A stretch of DNA of 64,000 nt from Nitrospirota bacterium (GCA_027314645.1 DAHVAL010000004.1:33746-97745); one strand, 5' to 3'. Shown: positions 9,825 to 18,801, numbered from the stretch's first letter. The notes: a model not told the origin generated them from the letters alone. Numbers and translations are program-made.

Positions 9825-10481
9825 ATGAAGAAATCCTTCCAGAACTCCCCCCTCGATCGGCTTGCACGCATCGTTCCGAATGTTCTCGGTGCCACAATGT
9901 TTGCCGCCACCCTCATTGTGTCGGGCGTCAGTCCCACCAGCGCGGCCGCAAAAACCACCCGTTCCAAAGTCCTTTATGTCACCCAGGCCGGGTCTTCGGA
10001 AAAGACCATGGACCTTGTGTTCGCCCGATCGGCAAGGCTTCACTACAACCATTTCTGGATGGACGTGTTCCGGAATAAGCCCTTTGTCGGCCCCGACGGC
10101 CGTAAGGTGATTATTCCGGACACGCCAACCTTCAAGGGGATCCACGAGATCACCGTGCGCTTCTGGCACCCCAGAAACGAGCCTGATCTCCTCGATGCCA
10201 TTGTGGTCAAGGCCTATGACAATAAAGGACGGCTTGTGAAACATGGGGCGTTTGACCGGGGGGTTTTTGTTGTCCTTTTGTCGAACAGTCTCTTTAAGGG
10301 ACAATTCGTCCGCTTTGACGGGATCGGGCACTATGTCCGCGGAGACAAATCCCTCTATGTGAAGGTGCTGGTCCTCAAAACCCATCAGGTGGCGATCATT
10401 CCCTTTGCCGACTTCATCAATGATTTTACCCGTCAGATCAATACCCAGCCCGTTGTTTCCTGGGCTGCACGGCGGCCCTGA
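9825..10481 (+). CDS. Exported protein of unknown function
   Basis: I do not recognise this family. The 218-aa product begins with a basic stretch, a hydrophobic core (about 20-36) and a small-residue region PTSAAAK near residue 40, consistent with a Sec signal peptide. The mature part is rich in aromatic and basic residues and beta-prone, with no cysteines or obvious catalytic motif. A good ribosome site (AGGAGCG) precedes ATG 9825. It is monocistronic, with a consensus promoter upstream and a hairpin at 10504-10529 downstream. It reads against a long minus-strand frame, but the signal peptide and promoter favour this strand. Confidence 0.75.
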   Translation: MKKSFQNSPLDRLARIVPNVLGATMFAATLIVSGVSPTSAAAKTTRSKVLYVTQAGSSEKTMDLVFARSARLHYNHFWMDVFRNKPFVGPDGRKVIIPDTPTFKGIHEITVRFWHPRNEPDLLDAIVVKAYDNKGRLVKHGAFDRGVFVVLLSNSLFKGQFVRFDGIGHYVRGDKSLYVKVLVLKTHQVAIIPFADFINDFTRQINTQPVVSWAARRP

Positions 10482-10503
10482 TCTCCCCCGGAGCCCCGCC
10501 CAA

Positions 10504-10529
10504 GCCGAAGGTCTTGCGGGACCTTCGGC
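10504..10529 (+). terminator. Hairpin after exported-protein gene
   Basis: GCCGAAGGTC (10504-10513) and GACCTTCGGC (10520-10529) form a perfect 10-bp stem with a 6-nt loop, 23 nt after the stop codon. No T-run follows, so it may be a weak or factor-assisted terminator, or a 3'-end stabiliser. Confidence 0.6.
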
Positions 10530-10586
10530 CCAATCCCGTTCCAATGAGTTACGTAAGTCTTCATCCTTTCTTGTTAAAAATATTTC

Positions 10587-10614
10587 TTGCAATCCACGAA
10601 AAAACGTGTATATT
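10587..10614 (+). promoter_or_regulatory. Probable promoter of the spe operon
   Basis: TTGCAA (10587-10592), a 16-nt spacer and TATATT (10609-10614) sit in an AT-rich patch in the 436-bp gap upstream of speD. Transcription from here would give a leader of nearly 300 nt before the speD start at 10918. The gap otherwise holds the terminator at 10504-10529, the candidate leader ORF (10761-10895) and its overlapping hairpin. Confidence 0.55.
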
Positions 10615-10760
10615 CTGACCGATTGTTGACAGGACGCTCTGTTCTCATCCGAACGGCACGAGACATGAGCGCCCGGCGACTCGCCTTCCAACCTTCTCTG
10701 AGGGAGACCGTGTTTCTCTAAGACGTTGCGAGGCCTTCCCTGTATCAAAGGAGCCATCCC

Positions 10761-10895
10761 GTGTACCGGTCCATCGCATATCCCGGTTTTGACGCCCCAA
10801 GAGGGTCCGTCCTGCACCGGGACACCGTGTTTGTTTCTTCTTTGACGGAATTAAGTCTTTGGCAAGTTTGGCCCAAAGGCTTCGGTTTGACTTAA
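10761..10895 (+). CDS. Candidate 44-codon leader ORF upstream of speD
   Basis: AAAGGAG lies 7 nt before a GTG at 10761, followed by 44 sense codons and TAA at 10893-10895. The stop is 22 nt before the speD start. The peptide begins VYRSIAYPGFDAPRG and ends PKGFGLT; I recognise no family. Its stop codon lies in the 3' arm of the hairpin at 10851-10895, so ribosomes finishing the ORF would melt that structure. A regulatory leader peptide for polyamine synthesis is an inference. It may instead be a short unrelated protein or a chance frame. Confidence 0.4.
   Translation: MYRSIAYPGFDAPRGSVLHRDTVFVSSLTELSLWQVWPKGFGLT
10851..10895 (+). promoter_or_regulatory. Nested hairpin in the speD leader
   Basis: TTAAGTC (10851-10857) pairs with GACTTAA (10889-10895). 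Inside it TTTGG (10858-10862) pairs with CCAAA (10873-10877). The structure ends 22 nt before the speD start and covers the end of the leader ORF. It matches no riboswitch class that I can name. Confidence 0.45.
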
Positions 10896-10917
10896 CGACC
10901 CAACCAGGGGGTTACGA

Positions 10918-11391
10918 GTGCACGCATTGGGAACGCACCTTCTCGTCGAATTAAAGGATTGCCAGTCCGATTCCCTTTCCGATCCGGATTTTGTCCGGAC
11001 TTCCATGATAGATGCCGCAAAAAAAGCTCATGCGACGATCGTCGATGACAAATTCCATCACTTCAGCCCCTTCGGGGTCAGCGGGGTGGTCGTCATCGCA
11101 GAATCGCATCTCGCGATTCACACGTGGCCCGAATACCGTTACGCCGCCGTGGATGTGTTTACCTGCGGGGAAACACTAAAGCCCGAAGTGGCGGCGCTCC
11201 ATCTCGCCGAAGTCTTCCGGTCTCAAAATCCCAGCATTCACGAGATCAAGCGCGGCATCATCGGAATCACCAACGAAAAACTTGCCCATAAGATTGAGGA
11301 GGGAGAGCCTCCTCTCAGCGAAACCGCCCATGTGACGGGGAAAGGAATCGAATCCGATGAACGGAGCGAGAACTTCCAAGTGGTATATTGA
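10918..11391 (+). CDS. speD: S-adenosylmethionine decarboxylase proenzyme
   Basis: SpeD self-cleaves to a pyruvoyl enzyme and makes decarboxylated SAM, the aminopropyl donor for polyamines. The family core is clear: the AESHLAIHTWPEYRYAAVDVFTCG region places the pyruvoyl-forming Ser at residue 63, His68 as the processing base and Cys83 as the catalytic Cys. At 157 aa it is slightly longer than the usual class 1B enzyme. The start is GTG with AGGGGG upstream. Its 3' end overlaps speE by 35 nt, implying coupled translation with the aminopropyltransferase that uses its product. Confidence 0.94.
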   Translation: MHALGTHLLVELKDCQSDSLSDPDFVRTSMIDAAKKAHATIVDDKFHHFSPFGVSGVVVIAESHLAIHTWPEYRYAAVDVFTCGETLKPEVAALHLAEVFRSQNPSIHEIKRGIIGITNEKLAHKIEEGEPPLSETAHVTGKGIESDERSENFQVVY

Positions 11392-12277
11392 ATACGCCGC
11401 TCCATCTCTGGGGCATATGCACGGGATCGATGGAATCATCGCCACCCGTCAAACCGCATTCCAGAAAGTCGATATCCTTCAGACCAATGTCTATGGGAAA
11501 GCGCTCGCGTTGGATGGAAAGATGCAATCGACCCAGGTGGACGAATTCATCTACCACGAGGCGCTCGTTCACCCTGCCATGGTGGCTCACCCTGCTCCCC
11601 GATCCGTCTTCATCGTTGGGGGAGGGGAAGGCGCAACCCTTCGAGAAGCCCTCAAGCATCCCACCGTGGAGCGGGTGGTGATGGTGGACATCGACGATCA
11701 GGTCATCTCCCTGTCGAAGGACCACCTTCCGGAATGGCACCAAGGGGCGTTCGACGATTCCCGCTCAACAGTTCTGAGCACGGACGCGCGGAAATATCTT
11801 GAGGAATCCAAAGATATCTTCGACGTCATCATTACGGATCTCTCGGAACCCGTCGAAGAGGGCCCGGCCTATCTGCTCTACACGAGGGAGTTCTACAAGA
11901 TCGCGAGCGATCATCTGTCTCCCGGAGGCACGATCTCCGTTCAGGCCGGGGCTGCAGCCCTTCCGTTCCTGCTTGCATTTTCATCGGTCTATCAAACCAT
12001 GAAATCCGTTTTCCCCACCGTTCGGGGGTATTCCACAAACATTCCTTCGTTTGGCCTTCCCTGGGGATTTACGTTGGCCTCTAAAGGGGTTGATCCGCTC
12101 ACCCTGACCCAGGTGGTCGTGGATCGGATTCTCGCAGAGCGGGGCTTGTCGAATTTGAGCTTCTATGACGGTCTTGCGCATCAGGGGCTTTTCGGCCTTC
12201 CGCGGCATCTGAGAAGGGCCTTGGACAGCGCGACGCTCATCATAGAAGACAACCATCCCATCTTTACCTACCATTGA
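11357..12277 (+). CDS. speE: Aminopropyltransferase (spermidine synthase family, thermospermine-synthase-like)
   Basis: It transfers aminopropyl groups from decarboxylated SAM to a polyamine. The cofactor loop GGGEG is at 88-92 and the catalytic-Asp region reads DLSEPVEEGPAYLLYTREFY, with Asp161. From memory, QSTQVDEFIYHEALVHPA and the DxxxPVExGPxxxLYT pattern resemble plant ACAULIS5/thermospermine synthases more than E. coli or Thermotoga spermidine synthase, so thermospermine is a possible product. The 306-aa length is normal. The start lies inside the speD end. The decarboxylase follows 16 nt downstream. Confidence 0.92.
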   Translation: MNGARTSKWYIEYAAPSLGHMHGIDGIIATRQTAFQKVDILQTNVYGKALALDGKMQSTQVDEFIYHEALVHPAMVAHPAPRSVFIVGGGEGATLREALKHPTVERVVMVDIDDQVISLSKDHLPEWHQGAFDDSRSTVLSTDARKYLEESKDIFDVIITDLSEPVEEGPAYLLYTREFYKIASDHLSPGGTISVQAGAAALPFLLAFSSVYQTMKSVFPTVRGYSTNIPSFGLPWGFTLASKGVDPLTLTQVVVDRILAERGLSNLSFYDGLAHQGLFGLPRHLRRALDSATLIIEDNHPIFTYH

Positions 12278-12293
12278 CGGATCTGATTCCCTG

Positions 12294-13766
12294 ATGGATC
12301 AAAACCGAACCCCTCTCTTTGACGCGATGGTCTCCCTTGCCGAGAGTCGGAAAGTCTCCTTTCATACGCCAGGGCATAAAAGCGGTAAGGGAATTTCGAC
12401 TCGTTTTCGAAAATATGTGGGGCCCCGGGTGTTTTCCATCGATCTCACGTGTCTTGACGAAGTCGACTCCCTTCAAAAACCCAGGGGCGTCATCAAGGAA
12501 GCCCAGGAATTGGCCGCTGACATCTATGGGGCCGACCACTCTTACTTTCTCGTCAATGGGACCTCCGGAGGCAATCAAGCCATGATTGTCTCCTCCCTCA
12601 GCCCGGGGGAGCCGGTGCTTGTCACAAGAAACGTCCACAAATCGGTTATTTCGGGAATGATCATGACCGGATGCCAGCCCGTTTTCATTCCCTTCAAACT
12701 GGGACACGGGGCCTCTTTTCCTCTGAATTATGGAACGCAGGACATCCTGGAGAGCATCGAAAAGCACCCCTATATCCGCACTCTCTACCTGACCTCTCCC
12801 AATTACTACGGAGTCACCGTTGATCTCGAAAAAGTGGCTGACGCCGCCCACGCCCACGGAATGAGGGTTTTGCTTGACGAGGCGCATGGCCCCCATCTTC
12901 ATTTTCATCCAGAGCTTCCCTCATCGGGCATGGCCGCTGGAATCGATTTGTCCGTTCAGTCGACCCACAAAATCATCGGAGGAATGACGCAGGCCTCCAT
13001 GCTTCACGCCAAGAAAGAGCGCATCGACATCGATCGGCTCTCCACCGTCCTACGGTACCTTCAAACCACCAGCCCGTCCTATATCTTGATGGCATCCCTG
13101 GATTTAGCGCGCATGCAGATGGCCACCGAAGGGGTCAAGCTCCTGGGAAGGGCCTTGGAGCTCGCCCGTTGGGCAAGGATGAAGATTCGCGAAATACCGG
13201 GACTGAAATGCGCCAATCGGACGGAGATCCATGCGATCTCCGGGGGAGAAAACGATCTCGACGAGACCAAATTGACCATCGACGTCCGGGGCTGGGGCGT
13301 GTCGGGGTATCATGTGTCCCAGCGATTGAACTTGGAATTCGGGATTCAGGTGGAGATGGCCGATATTGATCACGTTCTGATCATTGTCAGCATTGGGGAC
13401 CATCGGGGAGATCTCGAACGTCTCGTCTCAGCCCTTACCGCCCTCTCGGGCGAAAAACCTCATTTGGGGTCCCGGACGCCCGTCCCGTCGATGGTGTTCT
13501 TCGACAACCTTCTCCGCATGACCCCGCGGGAAGCCTTCTTCTCCCCCCATGAAACGGTCTCCCTCGAGGAATCGGCGGGCCGGGTTGCCGCCGACATCAT
13601 CACCGTCTATCCACCCGGCGTCCCCCTCCTCGTCCCCGGCGAGGAAATCACGCCTCCCGTCATCGACACCCTTCAGCGATTCCGCGATTCCGGGGCGACG
13701 ATGGACGGTCTGGATATGACCAACCGGTTCATTCAGGTCGTCAGCGGAAATGGACCAAAGACCTAG
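12294..13766 (+). CDS. Arginine/lysine/ornithine decarboxylase (fold type I)
   Basis: This PLP enzyme supplies the amine for the polyamine operon: agmatine, cadaverine or putrescine depending on substrate. Key elements are FHTPGHKSG (23-31), NGTSGGNQ (88-95), LLDEAHGPHLHFHP with the PLP-pairing Asp195, and STHK with the Schiff-base Lys226. The 490-aa length matches the short Bacillus SpeA-type enzymes, which are arginine decarboxylases. Substrate cannot be decided from sequence by eye. No agmatinase or carbamoylputrescine gene lies nearby. It is probably cotranscribed with speD and speE. Confidence 0.88.
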   Translation: MDQNRTPLFDAMVSLAESRKVSFHTPGHKSGKGISTRFRKYVGPRVFSIDLTCLDEVDSLQKPRGVIKEAQELAADIYGADHSYFLVNGTSGGNQAMIVSSLSPGEPVLVTRNVHKSVISGMIMTGCQPVFIPFKLGHGASFPLNYGTQDILESIEKHPYIRTLYLTSPNYYGVTVDLEKVADAAHAHGMRVLLDEAHGPHLHFHPELPSSGMAAGIDLSVQSTHKIIGGMTQASMLHAKKERIDIDRLSTVLRYLQTTSPSYILMASLDLARMQMATEGVKLLGRALELARWARMKIREIPGLKCANRTEIHAISGGENDLDETKLTIDVRGWGVSGYHVSQRLNLEFGIQVEMADIDHVLIIVSIGDHRGDLERLVSALTALSGEKPHLGSRTPVPSMVFFDNLLRMTPREAFFSPHETVSLEESAGRVAADIITVYPPGVPLLVPGEEITPPVIDTLQRFRDSGATMDGLDMTNRFIQVVSGNGPKT

Positions 13767-13871
13767 CATTTCTCTGGCCCTCCGGATCGGGGCGCCTCGC
13801 GAGATTGCCTTCCTGAGGCTATCCATAGGAAAATGAGAAGTTCGTTTTCACCTTCCCCCGATGGAGCCTCC

Positions 13872-16619
13872 ATGAAAAGACAGTGGCCCCTTTTCTTCCT
13901 GGTTCTTCTTGTCGTCCTCTATTACGGAGGCCAGGTTCTTTGCGACCTATGGGCCGACTTCCTTTGGTTTCGATCCAACGGGCAGGCTCCGGTCTTCATG
14001 ACGCTGTTTCTGGCCAAAGGGACGCTTTTCTCGGGGATTTTTTTCACGGTCTTCCTGATTCTGAGAACCTCCCTGATCCCTCTCGTCAGGGCGCTTCCCA
14101 CCTTGACCCTGGGGCGTCCCGGTCCTTCAGGACCGTCCCCTTACACCGTGTCGCTGGCAAGTTTCGGTCCCATGGTGGAGCTGGGAATCGGGATTGTCTC
14201 TTTTTTTGCCGCGCTCACCTTCACCGGGACCCGGGAAGCCCTGCTTTTTTTGGCCGCACTCCATGCTCCGCCCGCCGTGGAACCCGATCCGATCCTGCAT
14301 CTTCCGCTTGGATTCTTCCTGTTTCACCTTCCCGTCTATAATTTTGTCGCCTCCACCCTTCAGAGCACCTTTTTCCTGACCCTTCTCCTGTGCGGTCTTC
14401 TTGCCTTGGGGGGAGGACAGATCGGAATCTCTCAAAACCGAATCGTTTTCACTCCGCTCATAAAGCGAATTTTGCTGCGGCTTCTTGGCGGTCTTTTGGG
14501 GGTTCTCTCCCTGGAAGCGCTGCTCGTCCGCACAAGGACCCTCCTGTCGACCCACCAGGTCCTGTCGGGGGCTTCATATGTCGACGTTCACGCCCGGATC
14601 CCGATCTCCACACTTCTGGCGGGATTGCTCGCACTTTCAGCGGTCTTGGCCGTGATCGAAAGCTTTCGCAAAACCGCTCGTTTCACTCTTCCCGTTCTGT
14701 CCTTCACCGTTCTTGTATGGGTCGTGGGTCTCGGAGTCTATCCGTTGGCCCTTTCACGATTCATTGTCTTGCCGAACCAATTCAACATGGAACGGCCTTA
14801 CATCGTCAACAACATTGCCCAGACAAGAAAAGCGTTTCATATCAACAACACACGTTCCGAGCCCATCACCAATCTCAAAGACCTCACGTTGGCCGAAATT
14901 TCCGAAAATCACGCCACAATCCGAAACATCCGGCTGTGGGACCACCGCCCCTTGCTCACCACGGTTCGACAACTGCAACAGATCCGGACCTATTACACCT
15001 TCCCGATTCTTGCCCCCGACCGGTATCCAATCAACGGGACCCTCCGCCAGGTCCTGGTGGCCCCCCGGGAACTCTCCTACGACAACCTTCCCAGTCCGAA
15101 CTGGATCAATGTCCACCTGACCTTCACCCATGGACACGGCCTGATCATGTCTCCTGTCAACAGGGTCAGTCCGGAAGGTCTTCCCATTTTCTGGATCAGG
15201 GACATCCCCCCGCACTCGGAGATTCCTCAAACGGTCTCCCATTCACGAATCTATTACGGGGATCAGCCCGCCCCATATGCGATCGTCAATACCCGAATCT
15301 CCGAGTTCGATTATCCAAAAGGCCGTCAAAACGTTTACAACCACTATGACGGAACCGGAGGCATCCGCCTCTCCTCCTTCTTGCGGCGCCTTCTCTACTC
15401 TTACGAATTCGGGTCGCTCAAGATCGTTCTCTCCTCGGCGATCACCCCCGAAAGCCGAATTCTTGTTCATCGGGATATCTTCGGCATTGTCGAGCGCTTG
15501 GCCCCGTTTCTTTCGGTCGACCCGGATGTGGTTCCCGTCATCGGGCCTTCCGGTCATCTGATGTGGATGATGGACGCCTACACGACCTCCGACTCTTACC
15601 CCTACGCCTCGATGGTCCAGGGATCCGACGCCTTCTTCCGTCCGGGGCGGCTGATTCGGAGCGGACATCGCCAGTCATTCGCCTCATGGCCAAACCGCCT
15701 CAACTATATTCGAAATTCGGTCAAGATCCTTGTGGATCCAAAATCCGGGACCACCACCTTCTATGTGGTCGATCCCTCCGATCCTGTGATCAAGGCCTAC
15801 CAAAAGGCCTTCCCCACACTGTTCCATCCGGCACAGGATATTCCCCCTGAAATCCTTCCCCATCTCCGGTTCCCGCCGGCGATGTTTTCAATTTCCGCAA
15901 GGGTTCTCGCCGCCTATCACATGAAAGACCCTCAGGTATTCTTTAACCGGGAAGATCTTTGGTCGATCGCCGACCGGAATGAGCGCACGATGTCGCCGTA
16001 TTACATGGTGATGCGCCTCCCGGGCGAGGCGCAGGAAGAATACGTCATGATGCTCCCTTACACCCCTGCCCATCGGGACAACCTCTCCGCCTGGCTGGTC
16101 GGCCGGTCGGATCTGGCCCACCTGGGGGAACTCAAGGTGTATCGCGCCCCAAAGGAGCGACTCATTTACGGCCCGAACCAGATCGAAGCCCGCATCGATC
16201 AGCGCGGTCCGATTTCCAAGCAATTGACCCTATGGAACCAGCAGGGATCGAGGGTGGTCCGGGGAACCCTTCTCATCATCCCCATCGCCCATTCCCTCTT
16301 GTACGTGGAACCGCTTTATCTTTCCGCGACGAGCCCGGGGGCCCTCCCGGAGCTCAGGCGGGTCATTGTGTCCATGGGCGATCGGGTGGTCATGCGAAAG
16401 ACGCTGGATCAGGCTCTCTCCGATCTTTTTTCCGGGGCCATCCAAGAGGCCTCCACAGGCGTGCGGAGGACCTCCTCCCCCGCCCCCCAAGAACGGTCCA
16501 GGAGATTCTCGAAACTTCAGCAATGGGGAAAAGAGGCGGACAAGGCTTTGAGAGAAGGAGACCTTTCCACCTTCGGAAACCGGGTTCAGAAAATTCTCCG
16601 GGAGCTCCGGCAACAATGA
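13872..16619 (+). CDS. UPF0182 family large membrane protein
   Basis: This is a large integral membrane protein of unknown function. About seven hydrophobic segments occupy the first third, beginning with residues 4-20. A long soluble part follows, with the family's YIxxNIxxTRxA-like segment (YIVNNIAQTRKAFH) and a QGSDAF element late in the protein. The acidic, low-complexity stretch that some homologues have is short here. I chose ATG 13872, which has GGAG at proper spacing and places the first membrane helix at the N-terminus; ATG 13833 would add 13 residues. It lies 106 nt after the decarboxylase stop and converges with recN. Confidence 0.85.
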   Translation: MKRQWPLFFLVLLVVLYYGGQVLCDLWADFLWFRSNGQAPVFMTLFLAKGTLFSGIFFTVFLILRTSLIPLVRALPTLTLGRPGPSGPSPYTVSLASFGPMVELGIGIVSFFAALTFTGTREALLFLAALHAPPAVEPDPILHLPLGFFLFHLPVYNFVASTLQSTFFLTLLLCGLLALGGGQIGISQNRIVFTPLIKRILLRLLGGLLGVLSLEALLVRTRTLLSTHQVLSGASYVDVHARIPISTLLAGLLALSAVLAVIESFRKTARFTLPVLSFTVLVWVVGLGVYPLALSRFIVLPNQFNMERPYIVNNIAQTRKAFHINNTRSEPITNLKDLTLAEISENHATIRNIRLWDHRPLLTTVRQLQQIRTYYTFPILAPDRYPINGTLRQVLVAPRELSYDNLPSPNWINVHLTFTHGHGLIMSPVNRVSPEGLPIFWIRDIPPHSEIPQTVSHSRIYYGDQPAPYAIVNTRISEFDYPKGRQNVYNHYDGTGGIRLSSFLRRLLYSYEFGSLKIVLSSAITPESRILVHRDIFGIVERLAPFLSVDPDVVPVIGPSGHLMWMMDAYTTSDSYPYASMVQGSDAFFRPGRLIRSGHRQSFASWPNRLNYIRNSVKILVDPKSGTTTFYVVDPSDPVIKAYQKAFPTLFHPAQDIPPEILPHLRFPPAMFSISARVLAAYHMKDPQVFFNREDLWSIADRNERTMSPYYMVMRLPGEAQEEYVMMLPYTPAHRDNLSAWLVGRSDLAHLGELKVYRAPKERLIYGPNQIEARIDQRGPISKQLTLWNQQGSRVVRGTLLIIPIAHSLLYVEPLYLSATSPGALPELRRVIVSMGDRVVMRKTLDQALSDLFSGAIQEASTGVRRTSSPAPQERSRRFSKLQQWGKEADKALREGDLSTFGNRVQKILRELRQQ

Positions 16620-16652
16620 GGATCCAGGGGAAAGTGCCAGGGGAGATGCGTG

Positions 16653-18299
16653 TCAGGAGAGAAGGTCTTTGGCGATTTTCATGGTGGAGGGCGAAATGTG
16701 TTCTCCACCCAGCATGCGGGCAATTTCCCGCACCCGGTCCTCCTTCTCGATCGGGGCGATCTTGGAGTATGTTCTGCCCCCATCCGTCACCTTCTTGACC
16801 AAGAGATGGTGCAGGGCTTTGCGAGCGACCTGATGGAGGTGCGTGATCGCGATGACCTGCCTGGTCTTGCCGATATTCTTCAGAAGGTCCCCCAGCACCT
16901 CGCCGACTTCTCCCCCAATTCCCGAGTCGATTTCGTCGAACACGAGCGTTGGAACCATGTCGGTTTCCGCCAATACCGACTTGATCGCCAGGAGAACCCT
17001 GGAGATTTCTCCACCGGAGGCCACGTCTCCGAGGGGTCGTTCGGGGAGGCCTGGATTGGCCGAAAAAAGAAACTCGACTTTCTCCGTCCCGAACGGGCCC
17101 CCGATGGGATCGGGGTAGGGCGCAAATGAGACGGTGAAGGTCGGGTGGTCGATGCGAAGACGTTTCAGGACATCGCAGACAGCCACCGAAAACCGCTCTC
17201 CAGATTCGAGCCTCTTTTCTCGGAGCGTCCTTCCCGCGTCCTTCAGCCATGCTTCCCGTTCCGCGATTTTTCGATCGAGAACGGCCAATTCTTCCTCGAT
17301 CGAATCGGGGGCTCCCCCTCCGGATTTTTCCAGAAAATCAACGAGGTCTTCCGGCCGGACCTGATATTTTTGGGCCAGTCGTCGAAACAGCGAAAATCGG
17401 GCCTCCAAGGACGAAAGCTTTTCAGGGTCCATCTCCAGAGATTCCTGATAGCGCCGGATTTCATGGGCGCTGTCCTTGAGGATTTCCATGGCTTCGGCCA
17501 CTCCACCACGAATCTCCTGGAGCGAGGAATCCAATGCGAGCAGGTGGTCGAGATCCGAGGCGATGCGGCCCATCATCGAGAGAACGCTTTGCTCATCTTC
17601 ATAGAGGGAATTGTAGGCCCGGCCCGCGAGCAAGAGGATTTCCTGAGAATGGAGCTGGGAGGACAATGTTTGGGAGAGTTCTTCGTATTCCCCTGGGCGG
17701 CCCGAAAGGAGTAAGGCGTCTTCCTCCATGCGGAGGCGTTCTTCGCGTTCCCGCAAAATCTCCGCCATCCGTGCGTTGAGCGTCTCCCTTTCTTTGCGGA
17801 GGGCCAGGATCTCCCGCCGTATTTTTTCGAATCGGTTCGATAATTCTAAAAGGCCTGCGAACCCGTCGAGATAGGGCCGATGGAAATCGTTTTGCCCAAG
17901 GCGGGTGTTTTCGCCCTGTCCGACGAGATCAAAGAGAAAACCGACAAGACTTTGAAGTTGGGAGAGGGACACTGATTGACCGTTCACCGATTGGCGCATT
18001 CGTCCGTTCGCAGTGACAAGACGACGAATGACGATGTCATCCCCGGGATGGAGGATGTCGGAAAGAGTGTCCGGGATCGGACCATTCATGGGCGTGAATG
18101 CGGCTTCGACAATCCCTTCATCGCACCCGGGCCGCACGGTCAGGCCTCGGGGCTTTTGCCCCGAGACCAAAAAAAGTGCGTCAACAAGGAGCGACTTTCC
18201 TGCTCCTGTCTCCCCTGTGATGACCGTCAGCCCCTCGTCGAAGGAGACCGACATCTCTTCAATTGTCGCGAATGCGGCAATGCGGAGGCTCTGAATCAC
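16653..18299 (-). CDS. recN: DNA repair protein RecN
   Basis: RecN is an SMC-like ATPase acting in double-strand break repair. The N-terminal half-ATPase has Walker A GETGAGKS at 29-36. The centre (about 150-350) is coiled coil, rich in Glu, Arg and Leu. The C-terminal half carries the signature ASGGEISRVLLA followed by Walker B LVFDEIDSGIGG and the ITHLHQVA switch region. The length is 548 aa, as expected. It starts 5 nt after the trxA stop, so the two are probably cotranscribed. Confidence 0.95.
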   Translation of the reverse strand: MIQSLRIAAFATIEEMSVSFDEGLTVITGETGAGKSLLVDALFLVSGQKPRGLTVRPGCDEGIVEAAFTPMNGPIPDTLSDILHPGDDIVIRRLVTANGRMRQSVNGQSVSLSQLQSLVGFLFDLVGQGENTRLGQNDFHRPYLDGFAGLLELSNRFEKIRREILALRKERETLNARMAEILREREERLRMEEDALLLSGRPGEYEELSQTLSSQLHSQEILLLAGRAYNSLYEDEQSVLSMMGRIASDLDHLLALDSSLQEIRGGVAEAMEILKDSAHEIRRYQESLEMDPEKLSSLEARFSLFRRLAQKYQVRPEDLVDFLEKSGGGAPDSIEEELAVLDRKIAEREAWLKDAGRTLREKRLESGERFSVAVCDVLKRLRIDHPTFTVSFAPYPDPIGGPFGTEKVEFLFSANPGLPERPLGDVASGGEISRVLLAIKSVLAETDMVPTLVFDEIDSGIGGEVGEVLGDLLKNIGKTRQVIAITHLHQVARKALHHLLVKKVTDGGRTYSKIAPIEKEDRVREIARMLGGEHISPSTMKIAKDLLS

Positions 18300-18304
18300 G
18301 AGAG

Positions 18305-18637
18305 TCAGGCCACGAGCAGTTCTTCGATCTTTTCCTTGAAAGTCTTTTTGCTCTGGGCCCCGACCAGTTTGCTCACAACCTTTCCATCCTTGAAAAAGAT
18401 CAGCGTTGGAATGCCCATCACCTGGTAACGGACCGCAATATCCTGATTGTCGTCGGTGTTCAGCTTCATGAAAGTGACACGTCCGTTATACTCTTCGGCA
18501 AGCTCATCAACGATGGGAGCCACCATGCGGCATGGTCCGCACCAGGGGGCCCAAAAATCCACCATCACCACCCCCTTCGACTCAAGGACACGCTTGTCCC
18601 ATTCAGCCGTCGACACATCCGCAACATTTGCACTCAT
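18305..18637 (-). CDS. trxA: Thioredoxin
   Basis: This is a cytoplasmic disulfide reductase. The active site FWAPWCGPC is intact, with Cys33 and Cys36, and the cis-Pro element [11 protein letters not shown] follows near residue 75. I chose ATG 18637, preceded by AAGGAGG, giving the normal 110 aa; the open frame extends 10 codons further upstream without a site. It has its own promoter (18737-18765) and is followed by recN. Confidence 0.96.
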   Translation of the reverse strand: MSANVADVSTAEWDKRVLESKGVVMVDFWAPWCGPCRMVAPIVDELAEEYNGRVTFMKLNTDDNQDIAVRYQVMGIPTLIFFKDGKVVSKLVGAQSKKTFKEKIEELLVA

Positions 18638-18736
18638 CGATTTTCCTCCTTGAATCGGTCTTAACATATCAAATTTCTACGCGCATCCCGAGATATCCTG
18701 CCGGGCGAAAAACCTTTGATCATTTCTCGAACCAGC

Positions 18737-18765
18737 ATTCTACAACATCCGGAACCTTTGGCCAA
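18737..18765 (-). promoter_or_regulatory. Promoter of trxA-recN
   Basis: On the minus strand TTGGCC (18765-18760) and TAGAAT (18742-18737) are separated by exactly 17 nt. The element lies about 100 nt upstream of trxA and after the groEL terminator, so trxA-recN is likely a separate transcription unit from groESL. Confidence 0.5.
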
Positions 18766-18774
18766 ACTGTTCCG

Positions 18775-18801
18775 AAAAAAAAAGGGGGGCAAACGCCCCC
18801 C
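18775..18801 (-). terminator. Rho-independent terminator of groESL
   Basis: On the minus strand a 7-bp GC stem (18801-18795 with 18790-18784) with a 4-nt loop is followed by nine T residues (18783-18775). It begins 25 nt after the groEL stop codon. This is a textbook intrinsic terminator. Confidence 0.85.

Noticed and set aside
10621..10760. Possible known riboswitch in the spe leader
   Set aside because: No conserved core of any riboswitch class I know could be recognised, only short stems such as ACAG/CTGT.
9717..10817. 366-codon open frame on the minus strand
   Set aside because: It overlaps the whole exported-protein gene, the terminator and the spe promoter; the plus-strand frame has a signal peptide, ribosome site and promoter, while this one has a low-complexity, His/Gly/Pro-rich shadow composition.
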